A stretch of 64,000 bases of DNA from Hirsutella rhossiliensis (lineage: Eukaryota > Ascomycota > Sordariomycetes > Hypocreales > Ophiocordycipitaceae), in assembly GCF_020360975.1 (NCBI RefSeq), contig NW_025408667.1, forward strand, positions 10,540,001 to 10,604,000, written 5' to 3'. The notes below the pieces were generated by a model, which had not been told where the DNA came from, ran no database searches, and saw nothing but the letters and a program-made list of their open reading frames with translations. Below, one piece after another: positions 10,821 through 20,187 of the stretch (its first letter is position 1; each line of letters begins with the position of its first letter). The position numbers and the translations under genes were made by a program.

Positions 10821-10966
10821 TTGCTTGGTAGGTAGAATGGTGAATTGGGCTTTGTTGACTTAAAGCCGTCGAAGCTATGCTGTAATATTTTCTTGATAAC
10901 TTTAACCCCCGCTGATTGCGTCCCTGATTCCACGCGGGAGTCACTATTCGCGCCAAATTAGTGATG

Positions 10967-11022
10967 GATTCGAACCTTCTAGGTGACAGCGTCACCTATG
11001 CTGCCTGAGTGGCGACATCACT
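10967..11022 (-). ncRNA. Two-hairpin, tRNA-like motif, copy 2
   Basis: Identical duplicate of the motif at 3561-3616, carried by the direct repeat. Confidence 0.35.
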
Positions 11023-11047
11023 ATCCCGACTACACCTTGACGGCCCG

Positions 11048-11795
11048 ATGCGGAAGAGCGAAGTAGCGTCCGCCCACAGACGACCAGCCTCTGATGATGA
11101 CATGAACAGCGAGACCGAGTCCGGCTTGGGATTTGCGAACACTCCGCCAAGTTCACTTGCGCAGGAATCGGCTGGAAACTTATTCGCCTTGCCTCACCGC
11201 GGCGCTCTGGCCCTTTCGGCCGTTGGAGAACTTCGCGACGAACTTACAGCACATGGGCCAAGCCATCGACATCCAAATCGCGAGAATTTGAACTCGATCT
11301 CGAGCGCACTGAACCACCAGCGCGCTCTCTACGCGGCAGGCGCATATCAGGAGCCAGGGTCGCTGCAGCAATGCTTGAGTTCAAGGGACGACTTGGACGA
11401 GCCACCATCACCTCGCCCGCTTCTTGCACCTTCTCCTGAGCCAGCTTCGTCGTCTGGGGCGAAGAGGACCGTCGGAGACATGTCACAAAGCCCTGCAGAG
11501 CGTCGGAGATCCGTGTATGACTGGCAGGTGGCAACTCGGCCTAACTCTCCAAGTAAGCTGGCGTGGTGGCAGAACCACAACAAAACCCAACTGGACGACA
11601 GGGGTGCCGCTCACAGCATGGGGACAAATGGTCCAACTGAAGTGAGTTGTGCGTCGCTCTTCCTGTCCTGTCTTACCGCTAACATAGGCCAACTGCAGTG
11701 TGCATGCTCTTGCCACAGGAACGGTTCCTTGTGTGGTGATGGAACTAACAACAGATGGCATCATTTTACAGTGGACAAGACGGCATTTCAAATGA
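11048..11795 (+). CDS. Unknown protein, copy 2, with one intron
   Basis: Duplicate of the gene at 3642-4389 with the same reading frame, the same intron (11642-11687) and the same predicted end. Unlike the adjacent JmjC copy, this gene has no frame-breaking difference between copies. Confidence 0.5.
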
Positions 11796-12213
11796 TGCGA
11801 TAGAGGGATGGCTTGGTAGAGCGATGATGCTCGAAACCACGTGGTTTGCGATTCGTTCCTTTGGCTCGCTGGTTCCGTACTGGTTGTGAGTCTCGCGTCC
11901 CAGAATCGACTATGCTGCGTGAGCGGCCCAGTTTAGTGGCGCTTATTGGTATTGAAATGAACAGGTGCTCTTTTGTGTGCAGTGGTCATATCAGTCGTCA
12001 AGTTGGAAAGATTCAACAACTTGACAAGGCCGCTGTGACACTCGGTCAATCTACCAGTTGGTAGCAATACTCTTAGCGCATTCTATAGTCATGACGGAAC
12101 GTGGTGATGAAGAGGGAAATTGGGTGGAAGATTTTAGGGGGGCCACGGGCGCTTTATATAGGCACCCGCCGGCGAACGTTGTGCTGACCCAACTCCAGAG
12201 GTGTGTCGGCACA

Positions 12214-13015
12214 GCCCGAGGACGCTTCGTAGATACCACTACCATAAAATAGTGGTCGGGTAAGACGCCGCCGAGCCCACAGGGCTCTTTTGTATCCACC
12301 GGACTTCAATTAGCATTTCGTGCAGCGCCTCTTGCTGCTCTTCGCTCTCCATCCGAATATCCCTCACTACCTAGCTCTTGGCCAATTCCGCCATTTTGTT
12401 TGCTCTCTCCTCATCCTTTATAACTTGTTCCGCTCGGGTCAGAGCGCTCGCAGTCCTTCGATCTCCTGGCCCACGTGGCCAGATGTCTCGATGGTCTTCT
12501 AGAGGTATATCGCTGTGTTCACGCTTCCGGTCCAGTCGTCGGTGCACTGCCCTCCTTCGGGCTTGTCGGTCGTGCCGCAGGCCCGCTATTGCAATATGCT
12601 TCTTCGCCGATGTCGTCGTCAAAGTGTCCGCCAAAGTTTCTTGGGTTCCTTGAACCCTTTCAATTGGTCGTTTGGCCCGTACTGTCCGCTTCGGTGAGGT
12701 CGTGGCTGCCTGACAATTTTCGTCGGGCGCGGCGGGTAGTTCCATCGCGTATGGCAAGGCGGCGACTTCGCCAATTGCATATGGCTCGGAATTGCCTCAG
12801 GGCCGTAAGACGAGCAATAATTCCACACACATCAATACGGACTTGGCCAAAGTGACCGGTGGGCCTGACCTCTGTCGCAGTCTCACCGGGAAGGACCTCT
12901 CATCTACCTACCATCCTTCCCCCACCTTTGGCTCACCCCCCCCCTTCAGCTCAGGTAAACGACACTAGCCTCACCAAAAATCTCAAACTTGAACTGCATG
13001 TATTCCGATGAAATA
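12214..13015. other. No recognisable gene
   Basis: A 128-codon minus-strand frame (12371-12757) is charged and Ala/Arg-rich, without motifs. I cannot tell it from chance. It lies just downstream of a pogo C-terminal fragment on the same strand and could be part of that relic. Confidence 0.3.
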
Positions 13016-13342
13016 TTATGATAGGTACATGAAAACTATCTCATTTGAAAGAGCATCGAACAAATTACTCGCTTCTGGTCTTTTGATCACGCGACCCCGC
13101 CGGGTGGTACGCTGAGGAGACTCAGGTACCCTGACTTCAATCATCGAAGCCTCCGTATCCGCCTCCTTCTCTGATGAGCCGCAATCCACCACAACAACCC
13201 TTTTTGGACTCCCAGCTCTTGATACAGACTCTCCAGCCGCCAGCGCTTCTGCGAGACCTATGAAGCGTCTATTTGGGTTAGGAACGACCCTTCTCTTTCT
13301 TCCTCTCTTGAGCCTGTCCACTTCCTCATCCAGCCTGGCAAT
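13016..13342 (-). pseudogene. C-terminal fragment of a pogo/Fot1 transposase
   Basis: The minus-strand frame contains LDEEVDRLKRGRKRR, PNPNRRFIGLAEALAAGES and a polar tail. It matches the C-terminus of the pogo copy at 34373-34711 (LEAEVARLQRSKKRR, PSPNRRLMTLSEALVA). Homology runs right up to the gypsy LTR at 13343, so the LTR element inserted into this transposase gene. The catalytic part is missing. Confidence 0.6.
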
Positions 13343-13536
13343 TGTGACGGCCTAGCACCGTCACACCCCCCTTGCATACATGACCCACATGTTGTTGGGC
13401 CAACGGCCCACACGTACGGAAGGCATATTTAGGGAGAGGACACCCAGTTGTATTGTTCGGTTCTCCTTTCTCTTCTTCAGAGCAGAATCTTCGTAATAGA
13501 GTCCACAGCCTTCTGGCTCAGTCCGTGACCGTCACA
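13343..13536 (+). repeat. 5' LTR of a gypsy element
   Basis: 194 bp with inverted ends TGTGACGG…CCGTCACA. It precedes gag by 64 bp and is followed directly by a putative primer-binding site. I found no matching 3' LTR in the window. Confidence 0.75.
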
Positions 13537-13538
13537 CT

Positions 13539-13548
13539 ATTCTGCTCT
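13539..13548 (+). other. Self-priming primer-binding site of the gypsy element
   Basis: ATTCTGCTCT starts 2 nt after the LTR and is the exact complement of AGAGCAGAAT at 13479-13488 inside the LTR. Tf1/sushi-type elements prime reverse transcription with the 5' end of their own transcript, which pairs with a site just after the LTR. The layout fits that mode better than a host tRNA. Confidence 0.5.
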
Positions 13549-13600
13549 CAACCACGCCATCGCTGCCGAGCGATTCATAAAAACGCCACGACTTTACCCC

Positions 13601-15082
13601 ATGCCAAGACTGCGCTCGGCCGGCCCACTTGAACAGGACACGGCCCTCCATAGATCGCAGCTCCCACGACCCGTCTTACCAAGCATCGAAGACCAAGACC
13701 AAGACCAAGACCAAGACCAAGACCAAGACCAAGACCAAGACCAAGACCAAGATCAAGACCAAGACCAAGACCAAGGCCAAGACCAAGATCAAGACCGAGA
13801 TCAAGACCGAGATCAAGACCAAAGAAACAGTTCAGGGACCATCGAATCGCACATAACCATCCAGGAAGGACAGGGACCTAAAATGGCTGACAGCACCAAT
13901 CAGGAGGGCAGCAGCGGCTTGTTCACCGAATTGTCTCCCGAGCAGAGACAGCAATTAACCGACCACATCAGCCGAGAAGTGGCCCGTTTGGTCGCCCAAG
14001 TACGAGTGACCGAGCCAAGAGACAGCCAATATGGTGAAGATGAAGTCAGCACACCAGGCCAACGGGAAGGAACAGCCTTTGACGACCGCGAAGAATTCCG
14101 GCCGTCAGGATATGCGGCCCTTTTAGCCTTCCGGAGATATGAGTCGATGGATGGCACCAACCCAAACTATAGAGAGGGACGGAAACGTCGGGGAGAGAAA
14201 CCCACCATGTTCTCCGGCGAAGGGACTCCCTCGTTTGAAAGCTGGATTAAGCAAGTAGAGGGCAAGTTCGAGGAGGACAACGATACTTTCGCCTCTGAGA
14301 AGACGCGGATCAACTTCGTGATTACGCGTCTCGAGGGCGCCGCGTATAAGACCGTAGAAGGACGCCACCACTCGCTGACTCGGCCTTTCACAACATTGGC
14401 CGAACTAATCCAGGTCCTCCAGACAGCGCACACAAACCCAAACAAAGGCGCCGACGCCCGCGCCCAGCTGCGTGTCTGCAAATACGATTGGAAGAAGGAC
14501 TTCAATATTTTCTTGGGGGAATTCAACTCCATGTACGAGGCGGCGGGGTACCAACCTTCAATGCAGAAACAGACCCTGTGGGACTCTCTTCCTGCGCCGA
14601 TCAACCAAGCGGTGGTCGAGAGGGTCTACGATACGAAAGTGCGCTACGAGGACTTCTGTGAGTCAGCACAGCACCAGGTGTTCGTGGCCCGCCACAACTT
14701 TTCCGAAGCGCAAAAGAAGCGCAACCACTCTAGTAGTAGTGGTAGCCGAGGGGTTCGGAACAATGGCGGCAACCGTAACAATGCCCGGGGTCGCCACCGG
14801 GAACAAACTGACAACGAAGGGGCTAGCCGGGAAGCTGGAGGGAACCGTATCTCCGAGGAAGAGAGGGAACGTCGCCGCATCAATAACCTGTGCTACCGGT
14901 GCGGAGAATCTGGGCATATCGCCCCATTCTGTCGCACCCGCAACAACAACACCCGGAAAGGCAGCCACGAAGACCGTGGAGAGCAGGCGGCCCCAGTCAG
15001 CGCAGCGACAACCAACACCGCCACGGGCAAGGGCAAAGTTTGCGACCCAGACTCGAGCAGTTCGGAGTCGGAAAACGAGTAG
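13601..15082 (+). CDS. gag: Gypsy Gag polyprotein
   Basis: 493 residues. The N-terminus holds a Gln-Asp repeat coded by a 6-bp tandem repeat. A conserved Gag core follows (…GEKPTMFSGEGTPSFESWIKQVE…, then helices typical of Ty3/gypsy capsids). At the C-terminus is one CCHC zinc knuckle, CYRCGESGHIAPFC, preceded by a basic RGR-rich stretch. Gag packages element RNA into particles. The frame is uninterrupted. The following protease frame overlaps it in the -1 register. Confidence 0.85.
   Translation: MPRLRSAGPLEQDTALHRSQLPRPVLPSIEDQDQDQDQDQDQDQDQDQDQDQDQDQDQGQDQDQDRDQDRDQDQRNSSGTIESHITIQEGQGPKMADSTNQEGSSGLFTELSPEQRQQLTDHISREVARLVAQVRVTEPRDSQYGEDEVSTPGQREGTAFDDREEFRPSGYAALLAFRRYESMDGTNPNYREGRKRRGEKPTMFSGEGTPSFESWIKQVEGKFEEDNDTFASEKTRINFVITRLEGAAYKTVEGRHHSLTRPFTTLAELIQVLQTAHTNPNKGADARAQLRVCKYDWKKDFNIFLGEFNSMYEAAGYQPSMQKQTLWDSLPAPINQAVVERVYDTKVRYEDFCESAQHQVFVARHNFSEAQKKRNHSSSSGSRGVRNNGGNRNNARGRHREQTDNEGASREAGGNRISEEERERRRINNLCYRCGESGHIAPFCRTRNNNTRKGSHEDRGEQAAPVSAATTNTATGKGKVCDPDSSSSESENE
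13691..13824 (+). repeat. Hexanucleotide tandem repeat coding (Gln-Asp)n
   Basis: About 22 units of a CAAGAC-type hexamer with a few GATC- and GGCC-bearing variants toward the 3' end. It lies in the gag N-terminus, so length changes stay in frame. Confidence 0.9.
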
Positions 15083-16038
15083 GCCAGGACAAAGTCTCGT
15101 TCCTGGCCGACTTGGTGTCTGTGATTGGAGCGGCGGATTTGGACAGACTCATAGGGGGCAAACAGCTGACAATCTCATCTCACCTTAAATTGAACAACAT
15201 GTCTATTCTCATTCGTGCCCTTGCAGACACCGGAGCGAGTATGTATCTCGCCATTAACCATAGGTTAGCGAGAAGAGCGGTCTCACAACTTGGGGCCCAG
15301 AGGAAGAGGCTTGATCAGCCAATTCACCTAAAGGATTACGCGGGAGTCAAGCACAAACACCCGATCAAGGAGGTTCTTTTTATGGACTTCGAGATTGATG
15401 GACGACTCCTAAAGAACTTACCATTCTTGGTCGTCCGGATGGACTACGACATCATCATTGGCAGGAAATGGTTTGAACAACACAGGGTCGCCGTTGCGCC
15501 TGGACTCAGGAAACTTCTCTGGTCATCAGGACGGGAAGGCGCGACGAGATTATCGGGCCGAAGACGAGACAGTCTGGGGAAGCCGTCCTGGCGAAACCCA
15601 ACGATTCCAACCATGCGAGTCGACGCCGATAATCCGCAGCAAATCCGCGCTGTTTCCGGTACGGAGCCTATCCAAGGAAGGGGGAAAACGGACGACCAAG
15701 AGGACGTCATCCGTGACTGTGGTCGTCTTGCTACCGACCAGCGTCCGGCCGGCCAGGAGAGCAATGCCGGCGGGCCGCCAACGTGTTCGGCACAAGCGCA
15801 AGCCCCAAGAATTCATGAACTAGCGTCTCCAGGAGCAAAGGGGACCCAAGTCGACCAGAGTCAATTGCCGCAGGATGGACCACCCCACGACCATAGAGCT
15901 ACTTTCAGTCATGGCTTTTGGTTCGTTCCAGAGTGCTCTCGCGTGCAACTGCAGTGTCGTCTTTCCCCTGGCTCGCCGTTACTTGCCTTGATCAAGGCTT
16001 GCGAATCAGAACGACACGTGAATATTATCGTGGGGTGA
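14890..16038 (+). CDS. Gypsy protease region, -1 frame relative to gag, truncated
   Basis: The frame overlaps gag by 193 bp in the -1 register. Only the part after about 15083 looks coding. A retropepsin core reads ALADTGASMYLAIN, with the DTGA active site near 15226, and later IIIGRKWFEQH. After about 15480 the resemblance to pol fades and spreads over frames. No reverse transcriptase, RNase H or integrase follows, so the element is truncated. A -1 shift between gag and pro is a common retroelement strategy, but no slippery site was verified. Confidence 0.65.
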   Translation: MLPVRRIWAYRPILSHPQQQHPERQPRRPWRAGGPSQRSDNQHRHGQGQSLRPRLEQFGVGKRVGQDKVSFLADLVSVIGAADLDRLIGGKQLTISSHLKLNNMSILIRALADTGASMYLAINHRLARRAVSQLGAQRKRLDQPIHLKDYAGVKHKHPIKEVLFMDFEIDGRLLKNLPFLVVRMDYDIIIGRKWFEQHRVAVAPGLRKLLWSSGREGATRLSGRRRDSLGKPSWRNPTIPTMRVDADNPQQIRAVSGTEPIQGRGKTDDQEDVIRDCGRLATDQRPAGQESNAGGPPTCSAQAQAPRIHELASPGAKGTQVDQSQLPQDGPPHDHRATFSHGFWFVPECSRVQLQCRLSPGSPLLALIKACESERHVNIIVG

Positions 16039-17450
16039 GACCAGTCTCATAGAGTCATTTCAGAACCCCTTGTCATGTCAAAAGCATTCATCCGATGTTC
16101 TGGCCTTCGCGGTTCCTCTCAAACGGGCCTTCGAGGTCCCTGTTTCAGTGGGGCGCCTTCCAGCTGCAAACGCGGACGTTCGCCATATTATGGGATTAGA
16201 GCCACTGTGGTGACCGGTATTGGCTTTGCGAAACGATACGTAACTGGCGTCAGTCCGCTGAAGTTGCCCCAGCTGCTTGTTCATGCCAGGGCCTCTTCTG
16301 GACTTGCACGCACACCCACACTTGATCTGCTCGTGAGGAACCGGACGATGCAGCAGCGCGAGGGACGCCCCGTGAATCGGCCGGCTGTCCACACTCCCGT
16401 CCACATGCCGCAGTGGCCGGGCATGTCCACAATGTTGCTTACCTACCTGAATATATACGCAGGCGGACGCGATGGACTGCAGCCCTGAGCATGGCTGAAA
16501 TGCACGTTGGCACGGCTCCGTAACGGGACGACGGAGCTTGATAGACTATATTGGACAATTGCCCTTCTAGTCGTCATTGGCGTGGGCCACTAATGATCCG
16601 TTCTCGGCGGACTTTCTGGAGAGCTAGCGGACGTGAGGCCTTTTCTTTTCTCATGGCCCCTACTAGACCTGCGTCTGCATCCGAGATGTCAAGGATTGGA
16701 CGGCATACACCCCTGCCACTGCATCGCACAAGCTCCACATCAGCGATCTGCCAGGTCAGGAACCGGACGACGCTGTCCACGCGAAGAATTGGACGAAACA
16801 GCACCCGTGCTACAGTATCTTATCTGTCTACCAGCCCCGCATGACGACCTTTCTTGTCCAGTTTTGGGCGAGGCGGGCCTAGAGAAACTGCATCTAACCA
16901 TACCCCGATGATCTGATCAGCTCGTCAGGAACCGGAGGACACGGTAGCGAGAGACACCACGTAACGACGTCCAGAAATTGGCATTTGGCTTTGGCTAAAT
17001 GTCTATATACTCCATTATCAACAGGGGTGGGCCATTCCCGCAATGGCGCAACACGCCCCGGCTTCACAACAGGACTAGGCGTGCCGCCGTGCAATAACTG
17101 CACCTCACAGCGGCAACTTTTGCCGTGGAGACGCCATGGGCGTGCCTGTCTGTACGATAGTTGCACACCCCACAACGGCCACTTGTGGCCATCACCCATC
17201 ACTTCCGAAAGGGGAGGCGAGGGGTTGGGGTTGGTTGAGTCACAGCGACGACTGTCCCCTTCTTGCCGTTCAGGGCTTATACCATCCTTACCCCCCCCTT
17301 TTGCTCCGCAAAAATGTTGCCGCTCCATACAAATTGGACCAACTTCACTTATACAGAATCTACTCAATTTTAAAGCTTTTGACGAGTAGCCACCTGTAGC
17401 AGGTATAAAATGACCGAACTTACATTTACGAAGTCAGCTGGTCACCCCAG
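16039..17450. other. Decayed non-coding stretch with a recurring short motif
   Basis: No gene recognised. A degenerate phrase, GATCTG…GTCAGGAACCGGACGA, recurs near 16325, 16745 and 16915, each time with partly similar flanks. This suggests old repeat-derived sequence. Confidence 0.35.
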
Positions 17451-17558
17451 GTGTCGTGGTCCGTGATACCCTGGCATCGAAAAATGGCATTTCGACCCCT
17501 AATCTCCTCCTGCCTCCTTTGCTTTCCACTCTTGCTCATCCTCCACCACCTGTCACAA

Positions 17559-18310
17559 ATGGCTCCAAAAAGGCCTCGTTCGTTCTATACAGAGAACGTG
17601 ATGGCTGAGGCAATCCTAGATGTCACTGATAACGGTCTGTCGCAGCGCCAGGCTTCTCAGAAATGGGGGATACCCCAGAGTACTATTTCCAGCAGAATAC
17701 GAGGTCGGTCGGCATTAACCGACCAGGAACAGCCTGAAAAACACTTATCCAGAGACCAGGAGGCCAACTTGGTTGCCTGGAGTCTTCGCCAAGAATATCT
17801 GGGTTACGCTCCGTCCCAGAGTCAAATCCGCGCCTGCATTGTTGCCGTTCTGAAACAGCAAGGCTGCGACTCAAGATTGGGACGTCATTGGATAGAAAAG
17901 TTCATTCAACGTCATCCGGAACTTAGAAGAAAGGCCGGTAGGCGTCAGAAAGCCAACAGATTCGACTCATTTACTCCCAAAGCCGTGCACTGGTACTTTG
18001 ACATCAGGGAGAAAGAGTACGGGTGGATCAAGCCAGAGAACACGGTGAATGTTGATGAAGGGGGGATTATGTCGGGCTTTGGTATGCAATGAACGCTCCA
18101 TAGGCAATATAAGCTAATTCGATCTCTTTTGCTAGGTCTAGACAGTCTGGTGCTTGGAAGTTCAGATCCCAAACGGAAGACTCTTCTCAAGGGACCCCAG
18201 TCCCGCAGTTGGACCACTTTTATAGAGGCCATCACCGCCGACGGGCGCGCCTTGACTCCAGGCATCATATCTAAGGGTAAAGTCCTCCAGAATGGTAGCG
18301 AAAAATCGAT
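17559..18310 (+). pseudogene. Pogo/Fot1 transposase, 3'-truncated
   Basis: From MAPKRPRSFY the frame shows a psq-type helix-turn-helix (LSQRQASQKWGIPQSTISSRI), a CENP-B/Tc5-type DNA-binding region (GRHWIEKFIQRHPELR), then the start of the DDE domain with its first Asp (NVDEGG). A 54-bp intron (18082-18135: GTATGC donor, GCTAAT branch, CTAG acceptor) is conserved at the same site in the copy at 33185. After the intron the DDE domain continues (LVLGSSDPK…TTFIEAITADGRALTPGIISKG) and breaks near 18290. The rest of the catalytic domain is missing. No terminal inverted repeats found. Confidence 0.8.
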
Positions 18311-19070
18311 GGCGCAGTAAATTTGAACACCCGTTTGATAGAATGACGAGGGCCTGGACGGCCAAAGTGCCCCAACGCGTCCTGCAGGGGCTGGGTCGCT
18401 ACGGGTAGCGATAGTGGCCTGTAGACAAGGTATGCATCCGCTAAGGGTCGCTATAGCTCCAGTGTGTCAGGGCTAGAAAATGCTTCAACTCATCGCAACC
18501 TCGCAACCGACATGATGTAGGACATTAGACAGGGTGCATTCTGATCGCACGAGCACAGGCTATCCAGTTGAACGGTTTTTCTCGTCGTCGGTGCCTGCTT
18601 TCGCGCTTTATGGCGCTCCGAAGATGACATCAACCCGGCAGAGGTGATGTCAAGGGCAAGCGGGTAACCTTAATCGGCGGTAATCAGCGGGGTAATCCGC
18701 TGACCGCCCACCAAAACCAGACCTGTGACATCCACTTGATGTCTCTCTCCCTCGCGCTCTCTCTCCATATGATCAACGGTCCTTTTATAACCTTACTTGC
18801 CCCCACCCCACTGGCCACGTCAGCCCTCAGCTCCAAGCCTCTCCAGCCTCCTCCCAGCCTCCTCCTTTCTCCTCTTGACTTTTGGCAGACTCTCAGGCTT
18901 AGGGTCTAAGTTCGCAGACCCTTCTTCTCGACAGCTAACCCTTCCTGTAACTTCCGGTAGCTGCGCGCGGTGCGGGGGTACCCCGCATATGGCTGTTGTC
19001 CCTTACCCGCATGGTGTTCGACTCCCGCGCCTGGTTTCCAGGAATCCCGGCGGAGCCGCGATCCCTGAGG
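18311..19070. other. No recognisable gene
   Basis: This holds pyrimidine-rich tracts and a TATA-like CTTTTATAACC near 18782, but no protein-like frame. It could be a promoter relic. Confidence 0.35.
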
Positions 19071-19172
19071 GGGTGTGTCGGGAACAGTCATTGGATATGT
19101 GTCAATTGCAGCGCACCTGTTGGAGCGCGTTCCACTTTTGCCTGCATGGCGCGGTGGTCTTCGCGACATAAT
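19071..19172 (+). repeat. Short dispersed repeat, uninterrupted copy
   Basis: From GAACAGTCATTGGATATGTG through GAGCGCGTTCCACTTT to GTCTTCGCGACA. The same sequence occurs at 31155-31500, split there by a 235-bp LTR. Identity unknown. Confidence 0.7.
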
Positions 19173-19444
19173 GAAAGTTGTAAAGGTGAGCGATTTACGA
19201 AGTACTGAGGCGGGAGTGATCGTAAGGTCTAGGTTCTTGACCGCTCTTTCTGCAGCCCCAATGTATTTTCGACAATAGCCGGCCGTGCATCATCAGCCTG
19301 GGTGTGCCTTTTCCACTGCATGTGCATGGATGATGGATGCGCCGAGCTAACATAACTGGCAGAGATCTCCCCGCTGCACTGGCGACGCAGGTTTCAGACG
19401 TGGTGGCCACCTATTCGCCAGTTATTACTCGCAGTTCTAGTAGC

Positions 19445-19451
19445 CATATAA
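19445..19451 (+). promoter_or_regulatory. TATA-like element upstream of thioredoxin
   Basis: ATATAAG about 115 bp before the thioredoxin ATG, a plausible distance for a fungal TATA box. No other promoter motif was identified. Confidence 0.3.
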
Positions 19452-19562
19452 GCACAACGATTGCCCCGTAACTGGGCAATGTATCCCTAGTCTACTCCGT
19501 ACTCGACCACAACGCTTGACCTCGATCCTGCCTAATTACCAACAAGCCTATTAGCTCATAAG

Positions 19563-19880
19563 ATGGCCGTCATTGAAATTACCTCAGCGGAGCAGTTTGA
19601 GGAGATCATTCGCGCGAATCCTAAGGTGGCTGTCGACTTTATGGCTACCTGGTGCGGTCCATGTCGCCTCATCAGCCCCGTATTTAAGCAGCTCTCGGAA
19701 CAGTATAAGGATATTGTGTTTCTCTCCGTCGACGTGGACAAGGTCGCGCCAGTCGCCCAGAAGTACAGTGTCCGCGCAATGCCGACGTTTATCATGTTTA
19801 AGGACGGAGAAAAGTTTGACGACATTATGGGTGCTAACAAAGTTGGCCTCGAGGATAAGATTAGGGGGTTTGCTGCATAA
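19563..19880 (+). CDS. trx: Thioredoxin
   Basis: 105 residues, a complete single-domain thioredoxin of normal cytosolic length without signal peptide. The redox site is WCGPC at residues 30-34. The Asp in VAVDFMA and the cis-Pro in RAMPTF (Pro74) are in place, and the C-terminal helix ends IRGFAA. Thioredoxins reduce protein disulfides using electrons from thioredoxin reductase, and supply ribonucleotide reductase, peroxiredoxins and sulfate assimilation. No introns. The frame is intact despite dense transposon debris on both sides, so it is probably a functional host gene. Which paralogue it is cannot be told from sequence alone. Confidence 0.95.
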   Translation: MAVIEITSAEQFEEIIRANPKVAVDFMATWCGPCRLISPVFKQLSEQYKDIVFLSVDVDKVAPVAQKYSVRAMPTFIMFKDGEKFDDIMGANKVGLEDKIRGFAA

Positions 19881-20029
19881 AACTGCTATTGCAGTGCCGT
19901 CCACTGGATTTTGCTTAACAAAAGGCGACGGTAGGCTAAGGTTAGGGTTTATAAGCAACGTGTCGCTCATCATCATCAGAGGTGCTCTTGAGCTCCTCGA
20001 GCTTTCCGCTTGGTTGGATTTAGACTCTC

Positions 20030-20187
20030 TGTTGTCCGCACCTGCGGACTGGAAAGGATGAGACAACGATCTATTGATGCCTGCCTATCTAACTACAGAT
20101 GGGATGATGATCCGAGTCTATATAGACTCAGGCGATGGAGTCGCCGTATCCATGGAACCTTCTAGATCCGGCTGGAGTCCTCCAACA
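20030..20187 (-). repeat. Solo LTR, family A, copy 1
   Basis: 158 bp with TGTTG…CAACA ends. The flanks are CTCTC and CTATC, a 5-bp target duplication with one mismatch. It shares its end motifs (…TCTAGAAGGTTC…, …CATCAATAGATC…) with the LTR at 36299-36446. No internal domain is attached. Confidence 0.65.

Larger units (their letters stand above)
9707..12213 (+). repeat. Direct repeat, copy 2
   Basis: Duplicate of 2298-5660 without the 4481-5332 block. The junction reads …CTGGTTGT then GAGTCTCGCG. The left edge cuts into the JmjC-like gene. Confidence 0.9.

Noticed and set aside
13691..13824. CRISPR-like or satellite array
   Set aside because: It is a continuous 6-bp coding repeat without spacers, inside a Gag frame.
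15083..17400. Gypsy reverse transcriptase or integrase downstream of the protease
   Set aside because: I searched all frames for RT (YxDD-like), RNase H and HHCC/DDE motifs and found none. The element is truncated.
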